Shown here piece after piece: positions 24,820 through 36,400 of a stretch of 64,000 nt of DNA. This DNA comes from Anthonomus grandis grandis. Its lineage: Eukaryota > Arthropoda > Insecta > Coleoptera > Curculionidae. The translations under genes and the position numbers were made by a program. The stretch covers positions 4,690,698-4,754,697 of the forward strand of contig NC_065564.1 of assembly GCF_022605725.1 (NCBI RefSeq), written 5' to 3'. Each line of letters opens with the position of its first letter. Within the stretch, counting starts at the first letter, position 1. A model generated the notes under the pieces. The model was not told the origin of the DNA, made no database searches, and was given only the letters and a program-made list of their open reading frames with translations.

Positions 24820-25790
24820 TTACTTTTTCAGTTCTGGAACTTTAAAATGAATGGTCACTTTGAAAATGAAACTGTGTTCTTGGACACCACTATTTAAGAA
24901 GTCTGATATTTCGCATTTTTTCATGGATTGGTTTGAACTCTGGCAAATATTTCTATAAAATAGTTTTCTGGATATTATGCTTTTTATTCCATGCAAATAC
25001 CTCCATAACTTTCCTAGATTTTGAACTTTGAACTGAGTGGTCACTTTGAAAATGAAACTGTGTTTTTGGATACCACCATCTAAAAAGTCTGATATTTCCC
25101 AATTTTCCGTGGATTGGTTTGAACTCTGGACAATATTTCTATAGAACAGTTTTCTGGATATTATGCTTTTTATTCCATGCAAATACCCTCATAACTTTCC
25201 TAGATTTTGGACTTTGAAGTGAGTGGTCACTTTGAAAATAAAACTGTGTTCTTGGACACCACTGCCTAAGAAGTCTGATATTTCCCAATTTTCCATGGAT
25301 TGGCTTGAACTCTGGACAATATTTCTATAGAATAGTTTTCTGGATATTATGCTTTTTATTCCATGCAAATACCTCCATAACTTTCCAAGATTTTGGACTT
25401 TGAAGTGAGTGGTCACTTTGAAAATGAAACTGTGTTCTTGGACACCACTACCTAAAAACTCTGATATTTCCCAATTTTCCATGGATTGGCTCGAACTCTG
25501 GACAATATTTCTATAGAATAGTTTTCTGGATATTATGCTTTTTATTCCATGCAAATATCTCCATAACTTTCCTTGATTTTGAACTCTGAAGTGAGTAGTC
25601 ACTTTGAAAATAAAACGGCGTTCTTGGACACCACTACCTAAAAAGCCTGATATTTCCAAAAATTTTCTTCGAATTAGTTTGAACCTTAAACAACATTTTC
25701 ATAAAATTGTTTTCTGAATATTATGCTTCTCATTAAAGATCTGGGACTTTGAAATGACTTAAACTTGTCCTTGGACACATCACATGATCT
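24820..25790. repeat. 186-bp satellite, left block
   Basis: The landmark GTGGTCACTTTGAAAATGAA recurs near 24853, 25039, 25225, 25411 and 25597, exactly 186 bp apart. Other shared blocks are TTCTTGGACACCACT, TCTGATATTTCC and TTTTCTGGATATTATGC. Because 186 is 62 codons, a repeating minus-strand frame stays open across several monomers (25189-25659 and 24820-25182). It is a by-product of the period and shows no known domain. Confidence 0.92.
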
Positions 25791-27130
25791 ATTTCGCTCT
25801 GATGATTGATTTATATTTACATCTTTCTCTTCCTGATTTAACAGCTATTTTTCTCGCACAACCCCGACTCAAACGTCAAAAGTTTCCCCGCTGAAAACTT
25901 CGTGAAACTATGGTGCAACCGTCGATGTTTTTCCTCCGGTTTTAATAAAAAGCTTCACCTAATTCCGGATAAATTTATTTAAAAGCCATGTCAGTTTCAT
26001 AAAAGTTTATTAAACAAAAATTCCGACGGTTTAAATTCAAACTTATTTTCATACAGGCCTTGAGGAGGAGGAGGAGGAGGAGGAGGGAGGGAGGATGTTT
26101 TTCACAGAGAAACTTCTGAATACGGCGGAGGCCATATCAATTTTCCAAAATTAAAAAAAAAAAGCTGTCTGAGTAATAAACTTTATTAATTATTTTAGAA
26201 AGTCGAAATATAGCCACGTTTCACAACTTTAGTTTTACCGGCGGTGGTAGTGTTAATTATAAAACTAATTAGTCGTATATATATAACATGAGCTCGGTAT
26301 TGTATACAAGTTTTATAAAAGTTTTCTTTTTGGGTGGGAGGGGGAAGCGAGAGAATAATGTGGAACTTTTAGGGACTCCACTGGGGAGCTTTATATTCAG
26401 ACAGTTGATATGGAATGTCTTGTTTCAGGCAGGATTATAGGTTAGTTCCTTTAAATGATTAGAGAAACTCTATTGAGCAACTTTCCCGCAAGAAATCCAG
26501 AATAATTGATAATTTACCCGTTAAATTTACGTACCCCTTTATGTAACTTCTATAATCCTGATGGTTAAAGCCGAAAGGTCGTTTAAACGGTAATTTCTGC
26601 AGCGAAACAAAGGCAACATTCCCCCACGTGAGGCCGAATGCATCATCCACTCCAAAATATGGCCGGGACGAACTATGGAGTCTAACAAGTTAGTTGAAGG
26701 GGTTTTCCAGGCCCTTAACAATCCTGCAGCCAATTTAGAGCTAATTTCCCTTCGTGGGCTGTCGACGGCGTTACTGCCAGGTTAGTTATGGATATTTCGC
26801 AGTGTATGCACCGGGATATGAGAGATGTCTCTGCAGGCGGCCCTCTTTAATAATGCAGTTTGTTTGTGGCCTGTTTTAGGGCTCTATTCATCCCTTATAT
26901 ACACTATAAAGTGCTTAAAAAGACTGGTTTGTCACACGATTATGTTCCAGGTGGTTTTTTTCCTGAATTTTACCCGAAATTGTCCTTTTTGCAAGCCTCT
27001 TTTTGAGCTTATTAGGGTCCTCTTTATACATCGTCACCTTTCTCAGTTGTCTCATTTAAATTTGTTATTGTCTATTTATTTTATTTGGTTTTTCTTACAA
27101 ATATGTAAAGTGTCTTTACACTTTACTTAT
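25791..27130. other. Unique spacer splitting the 186-bp satellite
   Basis: The spacer has normal complexity and includes a purine microsatellite (26062-26094). Two overlapping minus-strand frames (26459-26650 and 26539-26733) lie in a G+C-richer part, but I recognise no protein. The 122-residue plus frame at 26825-27193 is rich in Leu and Phe and runs into satellite. No gene is supported. Confidence 0.45.
26062..26094. repeat. (GAG)n / GGGAGG microsatellite
   Basis: About eight consecutive GAG units are followed by GGAGGGAGGGAGG. It is a simple purine-only tract. Confidence 0.9.
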
Positions 27131-28490
27131 TTGAACTCGGGATGTTCCAGACAGCACCTCCAATACTTTTCCAGATTTTGCACTTTGAAGTGAGTGGCCA
27201 CTTTAAAGATCAACCATTGCTCTTGGACATCACTACATAAACAGTGTGATATTTCCAGGAATGTTTCCTGGATAGGTTTAAATCCTGAACAGTATTTGGT
27301 AGGTATAGTGTTCTGGATATCCTGTTTTTTATTTTATCTTAATATCTTATTTAGTTTTTTTGATTTGGGATTTTAAAGTGAGTAGTCACTTTAATGATTA
27401 AACTTTTTTTTTGGACACCACTACATAAAAAGTCTTATATTTCCAGAAAGGTTTCCTGGATCAGTTTGACTCTTAACCAATATTTGTATATAATAGTTTT
27501 CTGGATATTGTAATTTTTACTTCATACCAAAACCTCAATTAGTTTTTTTAATGTGGGATTTGGAGTGGGTACTCACTTTCAAGATTAAACTTCCCTCTTG
27601 GACCCCACTACATAAAAAGTGTTATATTTCCAGAAATATTTCCTGGATCGATTTAAAGCTTGAACAATATTTGCATGGAATAGTCTTCTGAATATCATGC
27701 TTTTTATTTCATACAAAAACCTCAATTAGTTTTTTTGATGTGGGACTTTCAAGTGGGTACTCACTTGGAAGATTAAACTTCCTTCTTGGACCTCACTACA
27801 TAAAAAGTGTTATATTTCCAGAAATATTTCCCGGATCGATTTAAACCTTAAGCAATATTTGCATGGAATAGTCTTCTGGATATCGTGCTTGTCATTCCAT
27901 ACCAGAACCTCAATTAGTTTTTTTGATGTGGGACTTTGAAGTGGGTACTCACCTAGAAAATTAAATTTCCTTCTTGGACTCCACTACATAAAAAGTGTTA
28001 TATTTCTAGAAATATTTTCTGGATCAATTTAAACCTTAAACAATATTTGCCTGAAATAGTTTTCTGGATATAATACTTTTTATTCCATACCAAAACCTCA
28101 ATTAGTTTTTTTGATGTGGGTCATTGAAGTGGGTGCTCACTTTCAAAATTAAACTTCCTTCTTGAACCCCACCACATAAAAAGTGTTATATTTCCAGAAA
28201 TATTTCCTGGATCGGTTTGAACCTTAAGCAATATTTGCATGGAATAGTCTTCTGGATATCATGCTTTTTATTCCATACCGAAACCTCAATTAGTTTTTTT
28301 GATTCGGGACTTTTAAGCGAGTACTCACTTTGAAGATTAAACTTCCTTTTTGGACCTTACCCCATAAAAACTCTGATACTTCCATAAGTTTTTTTTGGAT
28401 CAATTTGAACCTTTAACAATATTTACAGACAATAATTTTCTGGATATCATGCTTTTTATTTCATGCTGATAACATAATAACTTAGCGATT
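27131..28490. repeat. 186-188-bp satellite, right block
   Basis: Monomers of the family to the left continue with landmarks near 27196, 27384, 27570, 27758, 27945, 28133 and 28320. The consensus here has drifted to GTGGGTACTCACTTT, ACATAAAAAGTGTTATATTTCC and AACCTCAATTAGTTTTTTTGA. The two blocks are in the same orientation, so the spacer probably interrupts one array. Confidence 0.9.
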
Positions 28491-29034
28491 TATCACCTAC
28501 TTATTGATGTTTGCTTCCAAGTCCTTGATACTAAGGATCTACCTGGAAATACTTTGCAAGGAGCTCCTCTTACAATCGATTTTCTGGACTAGGTGATGCA
28601 AAATTGATCGAATGATCCAGAGTGAAAAACAGAAATTTCCCACTCGAGCCCTTATTTTGGTCCTCACTGATATCAATTTTATTACGTTAGCGAACGCTTT
28701 ATCTTTATGTTAGTTCGTCACACACACACACACAATATTCAGGACGCATTAGCGTAATGAAATGTCCAAACAACAAAAAAAAAATACCGCCGGTCATACA
28801 GCAACTGTTGTAGGGGCGGTTTTTAAGGGTTGTTGTTCGTTTCGGTTTACGTGCACATGGGGAGGAAAATATTTGGAAAAACATGGACGTAATAATAGTG
28901 GTTTTTTATTGTGAGTAATTCTTTGTTCGAATTTCAGTGACCACTATATTGCAAATTATGAAATGCCTGGAAATAAATTCCTTTTTATGTCACTTTTTCA
29001 TTAAAAATCTTAATTTTAATTTCTCTTGTTCCAG
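28491..29034. other. Unique sequence upstream of the mini-exon series
   Basis: A (CA)n tract lies near 28720-28733. An ATG at 28883 is followed by MDVIIVVFY codons and then by GTGAGTAATT at 28911, which would make a short hydrophobic first exon if spliced to the acceptor at 29034. This reading hits a stop in the next module, so it is only a possibility. The TGCCTGGAA motif of the TTCCAGG family occurs at about 28964. Confidence 0.35.
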
Positions 29035-29105
29035 ATTATTTGCACAAACTGGATGGGGGACTCGGGACAAAAATGACATAAAGGAGGCAGGCCATTTTGT
29101 AAAAG
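29035..29105 (+). other. Putative mini-exon 1 (71 nt)
   Basis: The acceptor is TTCTCTTGTTCCAG and the donor is AAAAG|GTATGT. The module starts ATTATTTGCACAAACTGGAT. One frame (LFAQTGWGTRDKN onward) is open throughout. Confidence 0.6.
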
Positions 29106-29260
29106 GTATGTCGTGTTCAGAACCCTCTAAATGCCTGGAATAAGCCTCCTATTAACTATTATCATTCTAGTGTGGAAAAGATGGTTTTCCAGGTTAAGTG
29201 GCTCATTCCAATCATGCCCCATATCTCATTCTTCCTGGTTCAAATAAATTTTCTTTCCAG

Positions 29261-29327
29261 ATTTCCTATAAACACTCTAACGGAAATCCAGAAGCAGATC
29301 AACATTCAGCGGCGAACATTCTCAACG
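29261..29327 (+). other. Putative mini-exon 2 (67 nt)
   Basis: The acceptor is TTTTCTTTCCAG and the donor is CAACG|GTAATC. Two frames are open. It is the least similar to the other modules. Confidence 0.5.
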
Positions 29328-29385
29328 GTAATCACTATTTTGTCAATTAAATTCCAAGTTTTTCCTAATTTTAATTAATTTCCAG

Positions 29386-29459
29386 GTTTCTGGACTGGAC
29401 TGGACTGTGATGGAGCGCCTGGACAATGGAATGGGTGGAAACAGGCCACCTGATCGCCG
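29386..29459 (+). other. Putative mini-exon 3 (74 nt)
   Basis: The acceptor is AATTAATTTCCAG and the donor is CGCCG|GTGAGT. Only the frame VSGLDWTVMERLDNG is open to the end. Confidence 0.6.
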
Positions 29460-29532
29460 GTGAGTGCTCTGGAATAAATTTCCACTTTTGTTGTTGGTTA
29501 ACAGTTGTTTGAATTTTAATTCCGTTTTCCAG

Positions 29533-29611
29533 ATTTCTTGCAAGCAAACCGGAATGGAGGAGAGAGGGTGAAAAAATGGAATGGAGAGGCAGTCCTGCCA
29601 TCTGCTGACGA
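29533..29611 (+). other. Putative mini-exon 4 (79 nt)
   Basis: The acceptor is CCGTTTTCCAG and the donor is GACGA|GTAAGT. The module starts ATTTCTTGCAAGCAAACCGG. The frame FLQANRNGGERVKKWNGE is open, whereas the frame shared with module 5 meets a TGA near the end. Confidence 0.6.
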
Positions 29612-29693
29612 GTAAGTAATGAGTAAAATCGAGCATAAACTTCCATATTTTTGTCTTTAACAAACATTTTAATTTTCTTTGCTTCTTCTCCAG

Positions 29694-29768
29694 GTTTCTT
29701 GCACAAAAGACTGGAACGGAGGACCTCCTGGAAACTGAAATGGGGGGAAACAGGCCAATCGCTACGAC
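29694..29768 (+). other. Putative mini-exon 5 (75 nt)
   Basis: The acceptor is TTCTTCTCCAG and the donor is ACGAC|GTGAGT. The module starts GTTTCTTGCACAAAAGACTG. Two frames are open (FLAQKTGTEDLLETEMGGN and FLHKRLERRTSW). Confidence 0.6.
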
Positions 29769-29965
29769 GTGAGTAACGTTTGATTATGATTTTGAGCTAC
29801 TTTAGAGTGGTTCAAATGCCTGGAATAAGGATCTATATTACTCAATTTGAACAATTCCTTATTCCAGCAAACATTGAACTACTTTAGAGTAATTTCACAC
29901 TCTATGAAGAATAAAATTCTATATTTGTTATGCCAGTCCGCTAATGATTCTCTTCGTTATTTCAG

Positions 29966-30005
29966 ATCACTTGCAAGAACAGCAGATGAGCAGTTTCTAC
30001 AAGGG
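29966..30005 (+). other. Putative mini-exon 6 (40 nt)
   Basis: The acceptor is TTCGTTATTTCAG and the donor is AAGGG|GTAAGC. The module starts ATCACTTGCAAGAACAGCAG. No further module is seen before the tandem repeat that follows. Confidence 0.5.
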
Positions 30006-30029
30006 GGTAAGCAGTGAATTTTATTTTTG

Positions 30030-32640
30030 CCACAAATCACTCGGATGGATCAATCGCCATTTTCAAAAATTAAATAGTTAAAAATTTATAGTTAAATTTA
30101 AAATAAGTTATTAATTTTTTTTTAAATTTTTAAGTTTTGAGATTTTTCCTTAAAAAGTTCTGATTTTTGGAATATTGTCAATTTATGAAAACTAAAATTA
30201 TCACTTAAAATATTTTTAATTTTCAAAATTTTCACTTCAAATTTCTTAATTTTTAAATTGTTTTACTCAAACTGGTCTCAATTTTTCAGTTAATTTTCAT
30301 ATTTTTCACTCGAAATAAATTCAATATTTTCTAAAAATTCAATTTTTTGGCGTATTTTGTGATTTGTGTTGATGTATTTATGGTGGTGGGTGATTTTTTT
30401 CTATATATTTATTGCCCCAGTAAAATATAAATTAATGTTTTTCTAAATTTAAAAAAAATAAAACTCAATTTTTTGCAACTTTCCCTCAAAATAATTTAAT
30501 TTTTTTTGCAAATTTTACTTAAAATTATCTTAATTTTTTGCAATTTTCACTCAAATTAATCTCGATTTTTTCCAAATTTTCTTATAAATAAAACTCAATT
30601 TTTAGCAGTTTTTACTCAAAATAGTCACAATTTCTTTGCAATTATTACTCAAAATAAATTCAATTTTTTGGAAATTTTCTCTTAAATAAAACTCAATTTT
30701 TGGCAATTTTCACTCAAAATAGGGCATAATTATAATTGGGCATAAATATATATGATTGGTTGGTATATTTAGCTAGATTGGTGTTGGTGAATTTTTTCTA
30801 TATATTTATTGCCTCAGTAAAATATAAATTAATTTTTTCGAAATTCTCTTAAAAAATAAAATTAAATTTTTTGCATTTTTTCACGCAAGATAATCACAAT
30901 TTTTTTCTAAATTAATCTGAATTTTGTTGCAATTTTCCCTTAAAATAAACTTAATATTTTGCAATTTTTATTCAAATTAATCTCAATTTTTTCCAAATTT
31001 TCTAATAAATAGAACTCAATTTTTAGCAATTTTCACTCAAAATAGTCACCATTTTTTTTGCAATTATTACTCAAAATAAATTCAATTTTTTGGACATTTT
31101 CTCTTAAATAAAACTCAATTTTTTGCAATTTTCACTCAAAATATTTGACAATTTTCACATTTTGGGCATAAATATATATGATTTGTTGGTATATTTAGCT
31201 AGATTGGTGTTGGTGAATTTTTTCTATATATTTATTGCCTTAGTAAAATATAAATTAATTTTTTCGAAATTCTCTTAAAAAATAAAATTAAATTTTTTTC
31301 ATTTTTTCACGCAAGATAATCACAATTTTTTGCTATTTTTTTCTAAATTAATCTGAATTTTTTTGCAATTTTCCCTTAAAATAAACTTAATTTTTTGCAA
31401 TTTTTATTCAAATTAATCTCAATTTTTTCCAAATTTTCTAATAAATAGAACTCAATTTTTAGCAATTTTCACTCAAAATAGTCACCATTTTTTTTGCAAT
31501 TATTACTCAAAATAAATTCAATTTTTTGGAAATTTTCTTTTAAATAAAACTCAATTTTTGGCAATTTTCACTCAAAATATTTGACAATTTTCACATTTTG
31601 GGCATAAATATATATGATTTGTTGGTATATTTAGCTAGATTGGTGTTGGTGAATTTTTTCTATATATTTATTGCCTCAGTAAAATATAAATTAATTTTTT
31701 CGAAATTCTCTTAAAAAATAAAATTAAATTTTTTGCATTTTTTCACTCAAGATAATCACAATTTTTTGCTATTTTTTTTTAATTAATCTAATTTTTTTTT
31801 GCAATTTTCCCTTAAAATAAACTTGATTTTTTGTAATTTTCACGCAAAATAATCAGAATTTTTACTCAAAATAAATTAAATTTTTTCCAAATTTTCTCCT
31901 AAATAAAACTCAATTTTTAGCAATTTTCACTTAAAATAAGTTCAATTTTTTTTTTCAAATTTATTCTTTTTAATAAAACATGCAATTTTTGGCAACTTTC
32001 ACTCAAAATAATGACAATCTTCACATTTTGGGCATAAATATATATGATTTGTTGGTATATTTAGTGATTGGTGTTGGTGTAGTTATGGTGGTTGGTGATA
32101 TATATATGTATATTTATTGCCCCAGTAAAATATAAATAAATTTTTTCGAAATTCCCTTAAAAAGTAAAATTCAATTTTTTGCATTTTTCACTCAAGATAA
32201 TCACAATTTTTTAATTTTTTTTCTAAATTAATCTCAATTTTTTGCAATTTTCACTCAAGATAATCACAATTTTTTAAATTTTTTTTCTAAATTAACCTCA
32301 TTTTTTTGCAATTTACAGCCAAAACACATGTAATTTTTCCAAATTTTCTCTTAAATAAAAATCTTTTTTTTTTGCAATTTTTACACAAAATAGTCACAAT
32401 TTCTTTTTTGCAATTTTTACTTAAAATAAATTAAATTTTTTCCAAATTTTCACTTAAATAAAACTCTTGCAATTTTTGGCAATTTTCACTCAAAGTAATC
32501 ACAATTTTCACCTTTTGGGCATAAATATATATATATATATATATTTTGTTGGTATATTTATTCGATTTTTGAACATATATATGTATATATGGTTTTATTA
32601 ATGTTCTTATTTTTATATTTAAATAAATTGTTTATGATTC
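30030..32640. repeat. Nested tandem repeat: about 35-bp subunits in a 430-bp unit
   Basis: Subunits like CAATTTTCACTCAAAATAA recur every 30-45 bp throughout. A larger unit is marked by GGGCATAAATATATATGATT and TATATTTATTGCCTCAGTAA at about 30739, 31164, 31600, 32030 and 32517, about 430 bp apart. A (TA)n tract extends the last unit at about 32525-32545. If the mini-exon series is transcribed, this array would lie in the intron or tail downstream of it. Confidence 0.88.
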
Positions 32641-33475
32641 AATAAATTTACTGTGTTTTAATATTTTAATTTTTAACAAATAAGTGGTTAGATCAGTCGA
32701 GAAGTTTTGTCCACGTTTGAGCCCCCCCTTGTTCCCCTGATTTGAGTCGTTTGGATTTTTGGGAATCCGGTTTAAATTGATTTTCCAGGAAAATTTAATT
32801 ATGTTTTTTAGTCTTTTGAGGATAAAACGCGTTAATAAGGACCATGAAATTCACTTTGACGGAGACCCTTTAAATATTTTACAAAATAGATTTTCCTGAG
32901 TTAAAATTTTCAAAAAACTGAAAAAATTCTTTCATCCACATTTTTAAAAAAACCACCTCGTATAGTTCAAATTTTGAAATTTTTTCGAATATCAATGGAA
33001 TTTAGATCGGGGGTCCGGCCTGGCCAGTAAATATTACTATAACTTTTTGACATTTTTTTAAATTGAAATTGATTTAATTTTTGTGCTGCTTTTTTATAAT
33101 TTTAGTAAAAAACTTGTAATATTCATTTAAAGGGCACTTAATCAAAATTTAATTTGAGAAAAAATTACACACTTACATTCGAAAATAGATTTTCCCGAAT
33201 AAAAAGACATTTTATAAAAAAGACCTCAGGGTATAGTTGAAATTTTGAGATATTTTTCTAAAATCAATGGAATCCAGATCAGGGATGCGGCCTGGCCATT
33301 AAATATTTCTATACTTTTATGACATTTTTTTGATTGAACTCTTTTAAATTTAGCTAAAAATCTATAAAATCCATTTAAAGGGCCTCCATATATAAGACAC
33401 TTAATCAAAAATTAAATTAAAAAAAAATCGCACACTTACATTCGAAAATTTCCTTCCGGGAAAACCCTCCGAACC
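32641..33475. repeat. 265-bp tandem duplication
   Basis: The block ATCAATGGAATYYAGATC, CGGCCTGGCCA and AAATATT occurs at about 32990 and 33260, and CACACTTACATTCGAAAAT occurs at about 33167 and 33431, giving two units of about 265 bp. On the minus strand the latter reads TCGAAT|GTAAGTGTG, a good 5' splice-site match, in both units. The stretch from 32641 to 32900 shows nothing recognisable. Confidence 0.7.
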
Positions 33476-33699
33476 GTGCACACAAACACAACAATCAAAA
33501 AAAAAAATTCCCTCACAGTTTCACACAAAAAAAATCACCTCAATCCAATCCTCGAGGGCACCACAAAATCGCACAAATCTCTCATATTTCCCAAAAAAAA
33601 AAAAAAGAAAAATCCCAAAAATGACACGCCCGGACTATCTTACTACTCTCTACTAACGCAGTACAACACCACCAAAAAAAAAACTCCGGGTTTCGTTTT

Positions 33700-34010
33700 T
33701 TTTTATTTTGACGCGGAAAACTCCGGACTTTCTTCCCCGGAATGGGATTTTCCTGTGAAAAGCGGAGCGACGCTCTCGTCAGCGGATCGGCCTGGAGTCG
33801 ACTGAAAATATACGGAACCGGTGACCGTCAGCGAGCGACTGAAGAGTCGAAACCCTGATAGAGCGGATTTCGAGAGAGACGACCATATACGACACAGTTT
33901 GAGCGAGCGAGACGACAGATGACGGCGTAATTATAGCGGAATCAGAAACAACACGGTCTTCTTGTACCGGGGGATCAAGTAGCGCCATGCAGTATTAGCG
34001 AAGAAGACGT
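33700..34010. promoter_or_regulatory. CpG-rich island, candidate promoter and first exon
   Basis: Across about 300 bp the sequence is much richer in CpG than anything nearby (GCGGAGCGACGC, GTCAGCGAGCGAC, GAGCGAGCGAGACGAC). No TATA box is evident. A 69-residue minus frame (33779-33988) and part of a plus frame (33476-33805) cover it, and neither is recognisable. On the minus strand the AAT|GTAAGTG donor ending at 33440 would suit a first exon leaving this island. The direction of any transcript is undecided. Confidence 0.4.
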
Positions 34011-34249
34011 TCTTGGATTAATTTGTGCAATCGGTGTCCTCCGCATACACTTTTTTTTTCCTCTCTGTCGTTTTTGAGGCGAGATCGTCTTTATTGCACC
34101 AGTTTCGCTTTACCGCTTTTCAGGCTCTCAAAGTTCTCCTATTAAAGATTTATGGCATTGTTAACTCAGGATCTGATAACTCAAGAATTCAATTGTATTC
34201 ACCTTGTGCCTCAGCACATAATTTTTTCTATTGATCCTAAACCTCCTTG

Positions 34250-36400
34250 ACCTATAACCATAAATTTGACACCAAAACACTCCGAAAACCCTCTGCTATA
34301 AACTCTATGAAGCTTCTAGGATGAATAGAGCGACATTTTTTGAGATATCCGACTTCAATTGAGAAGAACTCTGTTTAAAAAAATGTTCCGAGCATCGCGA
34401 GGTCAAACCGGGCCATAATTAAATATTCGAAATGAGCGAGTTGGGTTTTTTCAGGTCGCAGCAGAAGCCAAAACCGGTAAAGAAGAAACCCAACTGCGGC
34501 GTTTAAAAATTATTTCAAAAAGAAAAGTTCTCATGTATACACGTATCTCGCGCCAACCGTGAAATTCTTTTTACAAGCAGTTTTTTATTGTAAAATCATG
34601 TTTGCTCGCTTAATTAAACGTTAATCACTCAATTTTGTTTGAAAAAGTCGGATATCTCAAAAGCTACTTGTCATTTTTCAGCAAAAATGGCATCAAAGTA
34701 CTATGGCAACACTCTTCTACCAACTCTATTCAGCTCCTAAAATATTCAAGTTGATCCAGTAAAGGTATTTCTATATTGAGCTGTTGCCTCACGAAAAAGT
34801 CCGATAACTCAAAAACCACTTGCTCTATTTTAAAGAAATTGATATCAAAATAATCTACAAACATCCTTCTACCAACTTTATAAAGCTTCTAAGCAAAATG
34901 GAGCAAGACTTTTTGAGTTATCAGACTTAGAACACTCCATGGTCCAATAAAGACATTCCAACATAGAGCTGTTGCCTTATGAACAAATCGGATAACTCAA
35001 AAACCACCTGTGCAACTTTAAAAAAAATTACACCAAAATACTCTGAAAACCCTCTTTTATTAACTTTATTGAGCTTCTGAAAAAATGGAGCAATAATTTG
35101 TGAGTTATCAAATCTAGAAGACTCCCTGGTTTAGTAAAGACATTCCAACATAAGGCTTTTGCCTCACAAAAAAGTTCGATAACTCAAAAACCACTTGTTC
35201 CATTTTAAAGAAATTGACATCAAAATATTCTACAGACATCCTTCTACCAACTTTATAAAGCTTCAAAGCAAAATGGAGCAAGACTTTTTGAGTTATCAGA
35301 CTTAGAACACTCCATGGTCCAATAAAGACATTCCAACTTAGAGCTGTTGCCTCATGAATAAATCGAATAATTCAAAAACCACCTGTCCCACTTTAAAAAA
35401 AATGACACCAAAATACGCTGGGAACCCTTCATTATTGCCTTTATTAAGCTTGTGAAAAAATTGAGCAAGACTCCTTGAGTTATCAGACTTGGAACACCCC
35501 CTGGTCCAGTAAAGACATTTCAATATTGAGCTGTTGTCTCACGAAAAATTGGAATAACTCAAAAACCACTTGTCCCACATTAAAAAAAATAGCATTAAAA
35601 TACTCTAGAAACCCTATACTAATAACTTTATTAATATTCCAATAAAATCAAGTAAACGTTTTTAAGTTATCAGATCTAGAAGATCCCCTGATCCAATAAA
35701 CACATTTTAATATAGAGCTGATGCTTCACGAAAAACTTGAATTACTCAAAAACCATCTGTCCCACTTTTGAAAAAATTACACCAAAATACTCTGGAAGCT
35801 TTCCATTATTAACTTCATTAAACTTGTGAAAAAATTGAGCAAGACTCCTTGAGTTATCAGACTTGGAACACCCCCTGGTCCAGTAAAGACATTTCAATAT
35901 TAGGCTGTTGTCTCACGAAAAATTGGAATAACTCAAAAACCACTTGTCCCACATTAAAAAAAATAGCATTAAAATACTCTAGAAACCCTATACTAATAAC
36001 TTTATTAATATTCCAATAAAATTAAGTAAAAGTTTTTGAGTTATCAGATCTAGAAGATCCCCTGATCCAATAAACACATTTTAATATAGAGCTGATGCCT
36101 CACGAAAAACTGGGATAACTTAAAAACCACTTGTCCCACATTAAAAAAATTAACACCAAAATTTTCTAAGAATCCACCACTATAAACTTTATTAAGCCTC
36201 TAAAAATAACGTAGTAAGAGTTTTTGAGTTATCCGATTGTAAAGATCTCCTTATCCAGTAATCACATTTTATCTTAAAGCCTTCTGAAAAAACCCAATAT
36301 GTCAAAAACCACTTAAAGGCAATTAAAAAAAAACTGGGTATTCTGGAACACCACATCTCCAAACTTTCTTAAGTGTCCCAAGAGTTTTTGAGTTATAAGC
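34250..36400. repeat. 187-bp satellite, partly in 374-bp dimers
   Basis: The block ATAACTCAAAAACCACTTGT recurs near 34809, 34996, 35182, 35371, 35558, 35745, 35931, 36118 and 36302, about 187 bp apart. Others are TTTTTGAGTTATCAGA and GACACCAAAATACTCT. From about 35522 to 36107 two successive dimers of 374 bp are nearly identical, showing local higher-order amplification. A diverged first monomer begins near 34258. The frames at 35338-35523 and 36313-36573 are incidental. Confidence 0.92.

Larger units (their letters stand above)
29035..30005 (+). other. Series of six tandem mini-exon-like modules (candidate transcription unit)
   Basis: Six modules of 67-79 nt, the last 40 nt, each stand between a pyrimidine-rich TTCCAG or TTTCAG acceptor and a consensus-like donor (GTATGT, GTAATC, GTGAGT, GTAAGT, GTGAGT, GTAAGC). 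Four of them open with close variants of RTTTCTTGCA, and several carry GGAATGGAGG or GGGGGGAAACAGGCC-like blocks, so they appear duplicated from one ancestor. G+C is far higher than in the 60-200-bp A+T-rich spacers. Lengths of 71, 67, 74, 79, 75 and 40 nt do not preserve one frame. In the frame where the module starts agree (LFAQTG, FLASKP, FLAQKTG, SLARTAD) at least one stop intervenes. I infer a multi-exon noncoding RNA, a decaying gene or a micro-exon gene with non-uniform phases. Confidence 0.6.

Noticed and set aside
25189..25659. 156-residue repetitive protein on the minus strand
   Set aside because: The repeat period is exactly 62 codons. The frame is lost where the period drifts to 187-188 bp, so selection for coding is not supported.
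28883..28937. Signal-peptide-like first exon MDVIIVVFY leading into the mini-exons
   Set aside because: Splicing from 28911 to 29035 gives a stop codon within the first module in the resulting frame, so coding is not supported. It is noted only as a possibility.
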